Positions 1 through 7,622 of a stretch of 64,000 nt of DNA are shown here, piece by piece. Source of the DNA: JAFNAG01 sp963739235. GTDB lineage: Bacteria > Acidobacteriota > UBA6911. Position 1 is the stretch's first letter. Every line of letters begins with the position of its first letter. The stretch covers positions 99,022 through 163,021 of the forward strand of contig CAVTZY010000050.1 of assembly GCA_963739235.1 (NCBI GenBank), in the 5' to 3' direction. The translations under genes were made by a program, and so were the position numbers. A model generated the notes under the pieces. The model saw only the letters and a program-made list of their open reading frames with translations, did no database searches and was not told the origin of the DNA.

Positions 1-270
1 CCGCCAGATTAAGTCTTCTTCCAAATCCGGCGTCATCAGGTAATCTCTCGTCCACTCGACCTGTGGCGCCAGCCTATAGGATCGATTTCGGGTTCTGCCC
101 TTTTCGTTAAGAGCACCCTCCGCGGAAAGCCTTTTCAGATGCTTATTCACCGCCTGTCGACTGATCTTGAAGTGTTCGGAGGCCACCCTGCCAATGCGCG
201 ATGCATTCTGCTGGACGTTTTCCAGGATGAATCGCCGAATTTCCTCGCCCCGCCTGCGCACACGAGTCAT
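1..270 (-). CDS. Winged-helix DNA-binding regulator, N-terminal part (runs off window)
   Basis: The minus strand is open for 90 codons from an ATG at 270 to the window edge. A strong ribosome site, GGGAGGAG, lies 6 nt before it. Residues about 5-65 read as a basic segment and winged helix: RRGEEIRRFILENV, then a recognition-helix stretch ISRQAVNKHLKRL and a wing RTRNRSYRL. From memory, this N-terminus (MTRxRRRGEEIRRFI) belongs to bacterial proteins that join an HTH to a histidine-kinase-like ATPase and a STAS-like DUF4325 domain; that C-terminal part lies outside the window, so the full architecture is inference. Five phased repeats lie just upstream and may be its own operators. Start and strand are well supported; the family assignment is moderate. 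Confidence 0.7.
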   Translation of the reverse strand, partial: MTRVRRRGEEIRRFILENVQQNASRIGRVASEHFKISRQAVNKHLKRLSAEGALNEKGRTRNRSYRLAPQVEWTRDYLMTPDLEEDLIWR

Positions 271-290
271 GGGCTACTCCTCCCGAGATC

Positions 291-383
291 ATTGTCAATC
301 TTACTTTTGTTATTGTCAACTCAAAGAAAATTATTGTCAATCTTATTTTTCATATTGGCAACATAAATCTGTGATATTGTCAA
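291..383 (-). promoter_or_regulatory. Five helically phased ATTGTCAA/TTGACAAT repeats upstream of the HTH gene
   Basis: ATTGTCAA occurs at 291, 312, 333 and 376, with a one-mismatch copy ATTGGCAA at 354. Start-to-start spacing is 21, 21, 21 and 22 bp, about two helical turns, so all copies face the same side of the DNA. Read towards the downstream minus-strand gene, each copy is TTGACAAT, which contains a perfect -35 hexamer. Copies 21 bp apart also place GACAAT at the 17-bp -10 position. The array therefore looks like a cooperative operator overlapping one or more promoters, probably autoregulatory. The spacers are AT-rich and differ from one another. Confidence 0.75.
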
Positions 384-804
384 TTACATAATTCTTAATG
401 GATGATATTGTATGCCTTGGCAAACCACTGCAACCGTGCACCGGAGGCTTGGCTCTGGCCGGCTATATGAACCCGGTGGCGGGACACGGGTGGCCATTCT
501 CCTGGGATCGCAGTTTGATCACAGTTTATTTTAGGTTCCTTCCCGGCGCGGGCTCGAAACCAGGACGCGGGATTCCCGGTCCGATGTCCCCCCTTTGGTG
601 TTACCTTTGATCTGGAGCACTTTCCCGGCCGGCGGGTTTCTACCGCGGACTGGATTGCAGAGAGTCATTCTCGTGGACATGGGGACGGGGCGAAAGGCAG
701 GTGGGCACAATATTGTGATGTTATAGACGGCTTAATCCCTCGCTTATATATGAGCAACGGCGCTCTTTTTGTTTTATGATCGCGTTCGTGAAGGGGATAA
801 CTCT
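384..804. other. Intergenic stretch, no gene recognised
   Basis: About 420 bp between the repeat array and the secreted protein. Short open frames occur, but none has a ribosome site with a recognisable product. No tRNA, terminator or repeat was identified. A promoter for the gene at 805 must lie here, but no convincing -35/-10 pair was found by eye. Confidence 0.4.
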
Positions 805-2469
805 ATGCGCCACCACATGCGATTGCTCAGCGTCGTCCAGGCTATGGCCCTGACGTCCGTCTGCGCTTACTCTGCTGTCCGGACCTTTGAACTCGGGTCC
901 AACGGCGAACTGCTTGCCAGCCCGCCCCGCCTCTCGGTGGGCGATCAATTTCAGGTCAAGATCCGCAAGCCGCGTGGATCCAGTCCGCACCTGTGGCTCG
1001 CAGCCCAGTTGCTCGACGAAGTCCGACAGCCATCCGGCGAAGTGGAAAACTGGCAGGGCGCTAAGAAGTTCACATGTGAGTCTGATGGTGATTTCTGCAA
1101 TTCCGGAGTGCTGAAAGACCTCGTCGGGAAACAGCACAAGATGCTGCTCTACGCCGTCTTCGGCAGATGGGAGGAGAATGTCCCGGATACCAAAGCCCTC
1201 GAAACCAAGCTTGCTGAAGCCAGGATCGCGCTGACCGCGATCGACGACGGTATAGCCGACAACAACCACCAGATCTCCGATCTCACCGACCAGGCCAAAC
1301 AGTTCCAGGGGATGTCTACCCCGGAGGCCGTTGCAAACATCCGCAATCTGCAAGCCCGAATCGAAACTCTCCGCAAAGTAGTCGCTGCCGATAAGCCCAA
1401 CCGCGCCGCGGCCAAAGCTGCTCTCGACACGGCCGGTAAGGCCCTCACGGATGGCCTCCTTAAGTCCAATCATGTTATCCGCGCGGGCGCCATCATCATC
1501 GGCTCCCGCAGCAAGGTCGTGAACTACCACCTCCTTCGTGGCGGCGGCCCCGCCATGCCGGTGCGCCTCGAACGGTTAGCGGATTACCCGGCATTCCAGC
1601 AGGACGACGAGATCTGGATCGACATCACCAATGTTCGCACTGGGAGTATGCCGGAACAATTCAACGTCAGCGCCAACCAGACCGTTGAGGCGGCTCCCAA
1701 CACAGCACCAGTCCGCCCCTCCTTTGAAAAACCACCCAACACAGCGCAAGTCCAGGAACTGGTTCCCAAACCCATCGTCCACGACACCTGCATCGACGTA
1801 ATCCGCGCCCTCGGCATCCGCCCGAAACCGAATGGCGTCATCAAGGTCACCATCTCCGCCTACCTCACAACCGAGGCCAGCAACAAGACCACCACTGCCG
1901 ACGGCCAAGCCAAAACCGAAGTGGTCGCGCAAACCTCCATGGTCAAGCTCATCGACGGCGTCGAATACCCGCAGATCCACGCTCTCTATCCCTACAACAT
2001 CTCCACCGGCCTTCTCATCTCCTCCCTTCGGGACCCAACCTTCACCAAGAACAAAACCAAAGCCGCTGTTCTCGATGACGCCGGCAAGGTCAAGACCCCC
2101 GCGGAGTATCAGGTCGTCACCGACAAGGGCGAACCCCGTCCCATGCCAGCGCTCTTCTTCACTTGGTACGTCAAATCCTTTGACGCGCAGCGCAAATGGA
2201 CACCCGGCGATTTGATCCCCCGGCCCAGCCTGGGCTTCTCTCTCACCGCGCCTTCGGAGAACTTCTTCTTCGGCGGCAGTTCGGAGATCACCCGTAACGT
2301 CCAGCTTGCCGCCGGTTGGCACTACGGCAAGGTCACCGTCCGCGGTCCCATCCCGGTGGACGACGCCAATATCGATACCGTGCCCGCCACAGTGAAGCGT
2401 TTCCAGAGTGGCGCTTACTTCGGCCTCACCTTCAACATCGCGTTCATCAAAGCACTCTTCGGAAAATAA
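805..2469 (+). CDS. Secreted protein of unknown function (about 554 aa)
   Basis: I do not recognise this family. The chosen ATG at 805 follows AAGGGGATAACTCT and gives a signal peptide (MRHHMRLLSVVQAMALTSVCAYSA) with likely cleavage near residue 22-24. An upstream in-frame start at 769 would bury that signal. After a beta-rich section (residues about 25-110, with two Cys in FTCESDGDFC) comes a helical segment (about 120-215) rich in Ala, Lys and Glu that resembles a coiled coil. The C-terminal half is Pro/Thr-rich and beta-like, with another Cys at DTCIDVIRALGIRPKP. It ends three bases before a short signal-peptide-only reading frame, so it may once have had a co-transcribed secreted partner. 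Export to the periplasm or outside is inferred from the signal only. Confidence 0.7.
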   Translation: MRHHMRLLSVVQAMALTSVCAYSAVRTFELGSNGELLASPPRLSVGDQFQVKIRKPRGSSPHLWLAAQLLDEVRQPSGEVENWQGAKKFTCESDGDFCNSGVLKDLVGKQHKMLLYAVFGRWEENVPDTKALETKLAEARIALTAIDDGIADNNHQISDLTDQAKQFQGMSTPEAVANIRNLQARIETLRKVVAADKPNRAAAKAALDTAGKALTDGLLKSNHVIRAGAIIIGSRSKVVNYHLLRGGGPAMPVRLERLADYPAFQQDDEIWIDITNVRTGSMPEQFNVSANQTVEAAPNTAPVRPSFEKPPNTAQVQELVPKPIVHDTCIDVIRALGIRPKPNGVIKVTISAYLTTEASNKTTTADGQAKTEVVAQTSMVKLIDGVEYPQIHALYPYNISTGLLISSLRDPTFTKNKTKAAVLDDAGKVKTPAEYQVVTDKGEPRPMPALFFTWYVKSFDAQRKWTPGDLIPRPSLGFSLTAPSENFFFGGSSEITRNVQLAAGWHYGKVTVRGPIPVDDANIDTVPATVKRFQSGAYFGLTFNIAFIKALFGK

Positions 2470-2471
2470 CC

Positions 2472-2540
2472 ATGAAAAACCAGGCCTTCACTCTCGTGCT
2501 GTTCTCCGGAACGTTGCTATCGCACCGGCCCGGCAGATAA
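2472..2540 (+). pseudogene. Truncated signal-peptide-like ORF following the secreted protein
   Basis: ATG at 2472 opens a 22-residue frame beginning MKNQAFTLVLFSGTLL and stopping at 2540. It has the charge and hydrophobic run of a signal peptide but no mature protein. It begins three bases after the previous stop, as a second operon gene would. The following 200 bp show no continuation in any frame that I recognise, so it is read as the 5' stump of a deleted exported protein. Confidence 0.4.
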
Positions 2541-2741
2541 GAAAACCGAACTGGCCGCTCCTCGAGGAATGCGCATACGAATTCCTCGGGATGGGCGCCA
2601 TACGTTCCACGAAGGGGCACCTCATCGAGTGCGTGCTCCGGAAGCATCCTCAGGTTCCGGAAAGTTCACCCAATCCAATGATTCAGGGGATAACCGCAAA
2701 TTTGAAGGGCGGCGCGCCAGGGGGCATCGGGAAGCGATTTG

Positions 2742-2832
2742 GGGGTCAGGCCTGGAAGATTTACTTTTGTCCTGGAGGATTGAGGATCAGCGCGAGGACA
2801 GGAACAAAGGTAAATTATCCAGGCCTGACCCC
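2742..2832. repeat. 91-bp REP/MITE-like inverted-repeat element, copy 1
   Basis: The ends are inverted copies: GGGGTCAGGCCTGGAAGATT begins at 2742 and its near complement closes with AGGCCTGACCCC at 2832, with an arm of about 29 bp. A second element of exactly the same length and the same end sequence lies at 32092-32182. Ends of the type GGGGTCAGG...CCTGACCCC are, from memory, typical of REP elements mobilised by REP-associated tyrosine transposases (RAYT). No transposase is present in this window, so mobilisation would be in trans. Confidence 0.75.
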
Positions 2833-2896
2833 AACCCTTCGAATTCGCCTCCTGGATATCGGTCGAATTCGGACTCTACCTCATTGAGGGATAACC

Positions 2897-2986
2897 ATGC
2901 TCGACACGGACACCAAACGCCGCATTGACACCGCTCGCGACATCGTCGTCGGCAAAGTTCCCGACCCGATGTTTCCACTGCCTTGA
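2897..2986 (+). pseudogene. N-terminal remnant of a type I restriction methylase (HsdM-like)
   Basis: ATG at 2897, with GAGGGATAACC before it, opens 29 codons starting MLDTDTKRRIDTARDIVVGK, followed by VPDP and then unrelated residues to a TGA at 2986. This is the typical opening of N6-adenine methylase subunits of type I restriction systems (MLxxxTKRRIDxARDxLVGKVPDPK). Homology stops after VPDP, so only about 25 residues of a protein of roughly 500 or more survive. Together with the nearby repeat and toxin-antitoxin fragments it shows that an older defence locus was deleted here. Confidence 0.65.
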
Positions 2987-3100
2987 CCTCAACATGGTGC
3001 GCGCCGGCGTCGTATGTCACCCAAGTGAATGGGTCAGGAGAGGGCGTCAGAAGAAACTCTCCCATTCATGTTACAATGGCAGGCAGAGTGGAGCTAGGTT

Positions 3101-3463
3101 ATGAAGGAACATCTGTCAGATCTGTTGCTGCGGTTTCGTGATGAGCTCGGGAGTGTTTTGGGCAGCAATCTTGAACAGATAGTTCTGTATGGTTCCCATG
3201 CCAGAGGGGATGAAACACCCGAGTCGGATGTGGATGTATTGGTCGTATTGCGGGATGCGAGCCCCGGCGATCGGGAAAAAATCCATCAGATTGCCTATCG
3301 ACTCATGTGGGATCGCGAATTTCAGCCATTGATCACATTGAACATCATTGACGGCGAATATTTTCGTCTGCTGAAACAGGCGGATGCTACTTATCTCAGA
3401 AACATCCAGCGCGAGGGTGAACCGCTGTGGCCGGCAAGCAAGACGAAGCCAAACATTGGCTGA
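3101..3463 (+). CDS. MNT-type nucleotidyltransferase (antitoxin of a MNT/HEPN pair)
   Basis: 120 residues starting at ATG 3101 with GGAG seven bases upstream. It carries the minimal nucleotidyltransferase signature, YGSHARGDETPESDVDVLVV at residues about 29-48. This has the GSxARG helix and the two metal-binding Asp of the DxD pair, so the active site looks intact. Proteins of this kind act as antitoxins by transferring AMP to a partner HEPN RNase. The next gene overlaps by 37 bp and is a HEPN protein, which supports that role, but the partner is truncated here, so this is probably an orphan antitoxin. Confidence 0.8.
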   Translation: MKEHLSDLLLRFRDELGSVLGSNLEQIVLYGSHARGDETPESDVDVLVVLRDASPGDREKIHQIAYRLMWDREFQPLITLNIIDGEYFRLLKQADATYLRNIQREGEPLWPASKTKPNIG

Positions 3464-3675
3464 AACGGGCGGCGGACTCCTTAAGTGCCTCCGAAGTCCT
3501 CATTTCCGAGGGACTGCTTGATGACGCGATCTCCCGCGCATACTACGCCATGTTCTATGCGGCCAAGGCTCTGCTGATTCGTGATGAAGTTGCTGTTGGA
3601 GCCAAACATGCGGCGGTCGGGGCAGCATTGCTGGCGGAGGCGGCAATCAATGCGTCGCCAAGCTCGAGGCTGTGA
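3427..3675 (+). pseudogene. HEPN-domain toxin, 3'-truncated
   Basis: 82 residues from ATG 3427, overlapping the MNT gene. Residues about 8-55 form the two-helix start of a HEPN domain (AKHWLKRAADSLSASEVLI, then SRAYYAMFYAAKALL). The family is usually 120-140 residues with a catalytic R-x4-6-H motif in the second half. Here the frame becomes unrelated after about residue 62 (GAKHAAVG) and stops at 3675. The last 40-50 bases are the antisense of the 3' end of the PIN gene that faces it, so a deletion has joined the two genes tail to tail. Without the RxH motif the product should not be an active RNase. Confidence 0.7.
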
Positions 3676-3935
3676 GATTTCGAGTATTTCTGCAGTTATC
3701 GCCCAGCTTCCTTTCCGATCGTTTCAGAAATCGGCAAGGATTCGAGGATCAAAAACAGGGTTTCGATGCGCGCGTTTTCGGTTTTCCTTGCTCCAGCGAA
3801 TATTTCGGCGACGGAAACCGGAGTCCATAGCAGGTTGTGGCCGCTTTCCAGCAGGTTCATGATGGCGCCGGCCACGGATTCGGGTCCGCGCAGCCATGCG
3901 ATGATCACGTCGGAATCGAGAAGGATGTCAGCCAA
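3633..3935 (-). pseudogene. VapC-like PIN-domain toxin with in-frame stop
   Basis: ATG at 3935 starts MADILLDSDVIIAWLRG, whose Asp (LLDSDV) is the first metal ligand of PIN RNases. VSVAEIFAGAR supplies the conserved Glu. A TAA at 3696-3698 interrupts the frame after KEAGR. Beyond it the same frame continues as LQKYSKSH and LELGDALIAASA, which is the normal third part of a PIN domain with the ELGDA Asp. The gene is therefore full-length up to about 3633 but carries a nonsense codon (probably from Tyr) and loses its last residues at the junction with the HEPN gene. It pairs with the RHH antitoxin, whose stop overlaps its start. Confidence 0.75.
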
Positions 3936-4188
3936 TTCGGAACCTCTTCAATCGCGAGCCTTTTCGGAGCTTTCGAACCGTGGCCTCAATGTCCTTTAAA
4001 TCGCTGCGATTCTTCCATATTCCAATCAATCCGCGGGCAAGCGCAACTTTGTCGAGGTCTTTTCCTGGCATATAGCGCTCACGCAAGCTGGCTCTAACCA
4101 ACTCGGATACAGTTGTGGCCTTCTGGCGGCTCAAAGTCTCAAGAGTTCTTGCCATCTCTTCATCAAGGTACAACTGCGTCCTCTTCAT
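3928..4188 (-). CDS. Ribbon-helix-helix antitoxin paired with the PIN gene
   Basis: The protein from ATG 4188 begins MKRTQLYLDEEMARTLETLS, a ribbon strand plus helix A, followed by KATTVSELVRASLRERY (helix B) of a CopG/MetJ-type RHH domain. The C-terminal half is a charged tail that would wrap the toxin. ATG 4188 has GGGGA six bases upstream; an in-frame ATG at 4200 would add four residues. The stop overlaps the PIN start by 8 bp, the usual antitoxin-first order. A 15-bp perfect palindrome sits immediately upstream and is a likely autorepression site. The toxin is damaged, so this antitoxin is probably an orphan. Confidence 0.75.
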   Translation of the reverse strand: MKRTQLYLDEEMARTLETLSRQKATTVSELVRASLRERYMPGKDLDKVALARGLIGIWKNRSDLKDIEATVRKLRKGSRLKRFRIG

Positions 4189-4201
4189 CTGTTTCCCCAT
4201 A

Positions 4202-4216
4202 ATGTATAATATACAT
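4202..4216. promoter_or_regulatory. 15-bp perfect palindrome, likely RHH operator
   Basis: ATGTATAATATACAT is symmetric around the central base and starts 14 bp upstream of the RHH start at 4188. It contains a TATAAT-like -10 on both strands. RHH antitoxins usually bind short palindromes overlapping their own promoter, so this is the natural operator candidate. Confidence 0.6.
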
Positions 4217-4370
4217 CGTCGGTACCCCGTACGGCAACGTAGACTCTGGAACACCGGGGTCTGAGAGAAAATCACACCATGTAAGCAGGAACCTGAGATT
4301 CAGAAAATGGCCGCAAAAAATGGCGCCAAGCCCCAGCTTAAGAAGTCCCGCGCAACATAATACGATTACT

Positions 4371-4767
4371 TCACAAATAAGCGTGGTCCGACCCCCTGCC
4401 AAACTCGAGGGTGCACACAGCCGAGGCACAATGGTTTTCAAGCAGCCGTCCGAACGCGTGACTGGAAAGGATTCCCGATCCCGTGTCCCTCCTCGTGATA
4501 ACCTCAGCGAGGGTATCTGTGTATCCCGAGAACCGAATTTTCGCAAGCCCGAATGTCTTGTAATTTGCGGAATGGAGGATGGACTGAATGACCACCAAGC
4601 CCGCGCTCTTAAGCTCGAGAACGAAAGCCGACATGGTGTCAAAATTGTCGGGTTCCACTGGATAGCCAAGCGTGCACGATCTATTGTAAGTAACGTCGTA
4701 GCTCAGGAGGTGAGAGTGATTCGGGATCTCCGGATCGTTTAAAGCCTGGCGGAGCGTCGCCTACCAT
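4371..4767 (-). pseudogene. Unknown fourth gene of the nucleotide-modification operon, frameshifted
   Basis: An ATG at 4767 overlaps the stop of the glycosylase gene (ATGGTAG), as expected for an operon partner, but its frame closes after 28 codons. The frame of the glycosylase, read past its TAG, stays open for 130 codons to 4371. It looks protein-like there, for example HSHLLSYDVTYN, SAFVLELKSAGLVVIQSIL and FGLAKIRFSGY. The two readings join if one base is corrected near 4738, giving about 132 residues. I do not recognise the family. The alternatives are readthrough of the TAG or internal initiation at a GTG at 4658. No membrane segment or metal motif is visible. Confidence 0.45.
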
Positions 4768-5642
4768 GGAAGAGGTTGCTGATGCAGAATTTCCGTGCCA
4801 AGCTGTTCGGAACCGGGATTGCTGACCCCTTTGCTGCGCCCGACACTGCATAACGTATTGAGCGGACATTCCTGACACCTCAGTCGAACACACCCCCTTG
4901 AACCGATCAGCCATAGGGCACGGTCAACATCTGGCCATCGTACATTGACTTCGCTGCATGCATCCGTCAGCACTCGTTGAATTGGCCGCGCGAACAGGTG
5001 GTAGTCACTCTCGATATTCTCGCCATCACCAGAGACTATGCCGGTAAAGAAGGAGATTCTGGAATCGTGAATATCTACTGGCACCAGAACGCGCTCCAGT
5101 CCACTGACCTTGGCCATCCCAAGCCCATCCACAGCGCGAAGAAGCATGCCCCCTGTCTTGGGTCCGAATCCGTAGAAGCTGCAGACCAGCTTCAGGAGTA
5201 CTTCCGCATCTGCGGACGCTCCAAACACTCCTCGTGGATCTCCGTTGAATTGCTCCATCAATCTCGACGCATTGAGGTACCAGCCCTTGGCAGTACTCTT
5301 GGGGTATCTGGTTCCTAAAGCAATTCCCGTAGAACCTATAAGATCTGCGTCGTCACATCCCCTGAACTGTGAGGTTATAAAATGAGGATCAAAAAGATTG
5401 GGCCTGCAGTCGAAGAGCTCGATCGCCTTTGCGTAGAGGCGAGAGGATTTGACGCCGTGATCGTTGGGCACCGTAAAAAACAGGAATCGCGCGTGCTCTA
5501 TGGAACCTTTTTTCACCCCTGGCGGGATCTGATTTTCCACGAGGTCTTCGCGCTCTGAGAGCAACCCCTCATAGCCGCGAAATGCGCCTTCGAGCCTTAT
5601 CACGACTTCCTGCGCTCTTGCCCGGTCTACGTTAAGCCTCAT
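4761..5642 (-). CDS. HhH-GPD DNA glycosylase/lyase with a 4Fe-4S cluster, divergent
   Basis: 293 residues. The central helix-hairpin-helix is GFGPKTGGMLLRAV (residues about 156-169); its Lys aligns with the lyase Lys of endonuclease III. VPVDIHDSRI follows with the catalytic Asp. Near the C-terminus a Cys cluster reads GCVRLRCQECPLNTLC, spacing C-x4-C-x2-C-x5-C, whereas endonuclease III has C-x6-C-x2-C-x5-C. Both catalytic residues and the cluster are present, so base removal from DNA is likely, but overall sequence is far from Nth/MutY and the N-terminal 130 residues are unfamiliar. The start overlaps the kinase gene by 11 bp. Context suggests it acts on a modified base made by its operon partners; that is inference. 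Confidence 0.7.
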   Translation of the reverse strand: MRLNVDRARAQEVVIRLEGAFRGYEGLLSEREDLVENQIPPGVKKGSIEHARFLFFTVPNDHGVKSSRLYAKAIELFDCRPNLFDPHFITSQFRGCDDADLIGSTGIALGTRYPKSTAKGWYLNASRLMEQFNGDPRGVFGASADAEVLLKLVCSFYGFGPKTGGMLLRAVDGLGMAKVSGLERVLVPVDIHDSRISFFTGIVSGDGENIESDYHLFARPIQRVLTDACSEVNVRWPDVDRALWLIGSRGCVRLRCQECPLNTLCSVGRSKGVSNPGSEQLGTEILHQQPLPW

Positions 5643-6255
5643 GAAAAAGCTCCTGGAACTTCTTTTTAATTAAAATCGCAGTCTCAGCGGCAACCTTCTC
5701 AGCAGGTTGCTCTCCGTTAACAGTGACGGTAGGCCAACATTGTGCCAGGGTCAAGTACGCTTCACGCACGCGCTTTAAATACACGCCAGAATACGCTTCT
5801 TCCATGTTCGCGCGACGGCCACGATTTGAGGATGTCGCGGTCGATATGTCAATCAGAATCGTGAGATCGGGAACAGGGAAGGGCTCGTTGATCTTTTTGA
5901 CGAATTCCATGTCAATCAGGCTGGTCCCAGGCAGCAGATCCGCAGATCGATAAGCAATTGCCGACGCTACATATCGATCCCAAATTACGAGGGCACCAGC
6001 TTCAAGTTTTGGCCGGCATATTCTCTCGTACACCCATGCCCGGTCAGCCGCAAAGAAATACGTCTTTAAAAACGGGGAGAGCTCCGCGAGCTTTTCAGGT
6101 ACCAGGAAACAGCCAAGCGGTGACTGGCGCTCGGAGCAAGTCGCTATCTCCACCGTGCAACCACACAGCAGTGGAGGCAAGATTTCCAGGATGGTTGACT
6201 TGCCCGCTCTATCGATTCCCTCCAGTGCGATCAGACACCCATTATGAGATTTCAT
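5632..6255 (-). CDS. Thymidylate-kinase-like (d)NMP kinase
   Basis: 207 residues from ATG 6255, which shares ATGA with the stop of the upstream gene and has GGTGAAGAG as ribosome site. The P-loop ALEGIDRAGKST (residues about 8-19) matches the thymidylate kinase pattern FEGxDGxGKST, with Arg replacing the usual Gly/Ala. WDRYVASAIAY carries the DR(Y/F) motif, PDLTILIDIS the next strand, and RGRRANMEE a lid. It should phosphorylate a deoxynucleoside monophosphate with ATP in the cytoplasm. Placement between a deoxyribosyltransferase and a glycosylase suggests a specialised substrate rather than housekeeping dTMP; the altered P-loop residue and divergence fit that but do not prove it. Confidence 0.75.
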   Translation of the reverse strand: MKSHNGCLIALEGIDRAGKSTILEILPPLLCGCTVEIATCSERQSPLGCFLVPEKLAELSPFLKTYFFAADRAWVYERICRPKLEAGALVIWDRYVASAIAYRSADLLPGTSLIDMEFVKKINEPFPVPDLTILIDISTATSSNRGRRANMEEAYSGVYLKRVREAYLTLAQCWPTVTVNGEQPAEKVAAETAILIKKKFQELFHEA

Positions 6256-7514
6256 CTCTTCACCACGAGTTCGGCAAAACAGCGCGTATCGGAAAAAGGG
6301 AATTCCCAATGAGATATCTCTTCTCTGATCAGCCGGGCGGCAGCCCCAGAATTCCTGCCGCCCAGTCCAAGCGGAAGGTCGTAGCCGTGGTAGATCCCGA
6401 ACTGTTCAAAGTAATCGTCCAGGTCCTGTGCGGTCGGAAAGCTGACTGATGTCACGTGCCAAGAATTGCCGGCAACGTGACCTCCTAATTCTCGGACCCA
6501 ATGCCACATCAGGGAGGGTTCGAGTCTCACATCCTGAGCACGTGAGGGCAAAACCAGAGCCCCCTTCAGGCGTCTCGTAATCTCTGGAAGATCGCTGATC
6601 GAGAGATCGATAACGAGCAGAAATCCGCCTGGCGCAAGGTTCTCCAGTGCAAACCTTAGCGTCCCTTTTGGATCAGGATGATCGTGCAACGTAAATAAGG
6701 CCAGGGCTGCGTCGAATGGCGCCTGCGCTGCCGCCCGCTCCACATCCTTTGCCGATTCCGTAAAGACGGCACGTTCCAGCTCACGTGAACGCGCAATTTT
6801 GAGCATGACGCTTGATGTATCCAACCCTACATATGAGAGGGTCGGGAACATCGAAATCAGTTGTGCCGCTGTCTCGCCTGTCCCGCAGCCGATTTCCAGA
6901 ATCCTATGAGCGCCGATCGATCCAACAAAGGCTCCCACTCGGTTTGTTGCCGACCAAGGTGGGTCATACCAGCTTTCCAATTTGGCAACGAACGCCTGGT
7001 AATTCGGCGCGACGGCCGAGAAAAACTCAACGGGATCTGTTGCCGGCCTAAGCTTGAACGCATCGTCCGGCACCTCAGAAAATCGGGTCTGGAGGAGTGG
7101 AATCAACTCTCCAATGGAACTCACGATACCCCCAGAAGACAGGACGGCGCCAACAACGTACAGGTTCTTGTACATCCGTGCCGGCCCCGTGCGGTTTTGC
7201 CTTATATCCGTGTAGAGGCCAATTATTGGAACTCCCCCCAGAAACGCGACCCCTATTTCGCAGCATACGCCCGGATCGATGGTCTCCTGATCAAGGCAGG
7301 CCACCATCACGTCTGACTGAAGGATCTCTGCGGAATCTTGCCGGAAAATCACATCTGCTGAAGGACTCGCGCTGGCATTTTCAGTCGATTCCTGCGGCAG
7401 GAATACCGAAATGCCCGCTACTCTTAGCTGCTCTGCGCAACGTGCGTTGAACGCTCTATCGGCCTCGTTGAACATCGCATTTGCCCAGTACACGCGCCGC
7501 TTCAGCTGGCCCAT
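6252..7514 (-). CDS. Nucleoside 2-deoxyribosyltransferase fused to a SAM-dependent methyltransferase
   Basis: 420 residues in two domains. Residues 1-140 resemble nucleoside 2-deoxyribosyltransferases: opening strand RRVYWANAMFNEAD, then FRQDSAEILQSDVMVACLD and DPGVCCEIGVAFLGGVPIIG, where the Glu of CEIG matches the catalytic nucleophile of this family. Residues about 170-420 are a class I methyltransferase: ILEIGCGTGETAAQL is the SAM loop (motif I), YVGLDTS motif II, and FDAALALFTLHDHPD motif IV. Such a fusion would swap the base on a deoxynucleoside and methylate it or its partner, which is inference. The gene heads an overlapping minus-strand operon with a kinase and a DNA glycosylase. I know of no named system with this composition. 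Confidence 0.75.
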   Translation of the reverse strand: MGQLKRRVYWANAMFNEADRAFNARCAEQLRVAGISVFLPQESTENASASPSADVIFRQDSAEILQSDVMVACLDQETIDPGVCCEIGVAFLGGVPIIGLYTDIRQNRTGPARMYKNLYVVGAVLSSGGIVSSIGELIPLLQTRFSEVPDDAFKLRPATDPVEFFSAVAPNYQAFVAKLESWYDPPWSATNRVGAFVGSIGAHRILEIGCGTGETAAQLISMFPTLSYVGLDTSSVMLKIARSRELERAVFTESAKDVERAAAQAPFDAALALFTLHDHPDPKGTLRFALENLAPGGFLLVIDLSISDLPEITRRLKGALVLPSRAQDVRLEPSLMWHWVRELGGHVAGNSWHVTSVSFPTAQDLDDYFEQFGIYHGYDLPLGLGGRNSGAAARLIREEISHWEFPFSDTRCFAELVVKR

Positions 7515-7622
7515 GATGCCTCCCGCATCTTCGACCTTCGTTTACGAAAACTGTGACCGGCACCGAATTGCCTCACGATTTGCATTCCAGTCTACAGCAT
7601 TTCGGTGGCAATTCGCTGCCAG

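Noticed and set aside
1576..2322. A 248-codon minus-strand frame within the secreted protein
   Set aside because: Low-complexity Gly/Val/Asp composition, typical of antisense of Pro/Thr/Ile-rich coding; the plus frame has a signal peptide and ribosome site.
4735..4741. TTTAAAC, a classic -1 slippery heptamer, at the glycosylase/unknown gene border
   Set aside because: The shift needed to join the frames is +1 from the overlapping ATG, not -1, and frameshifts are common across this window.
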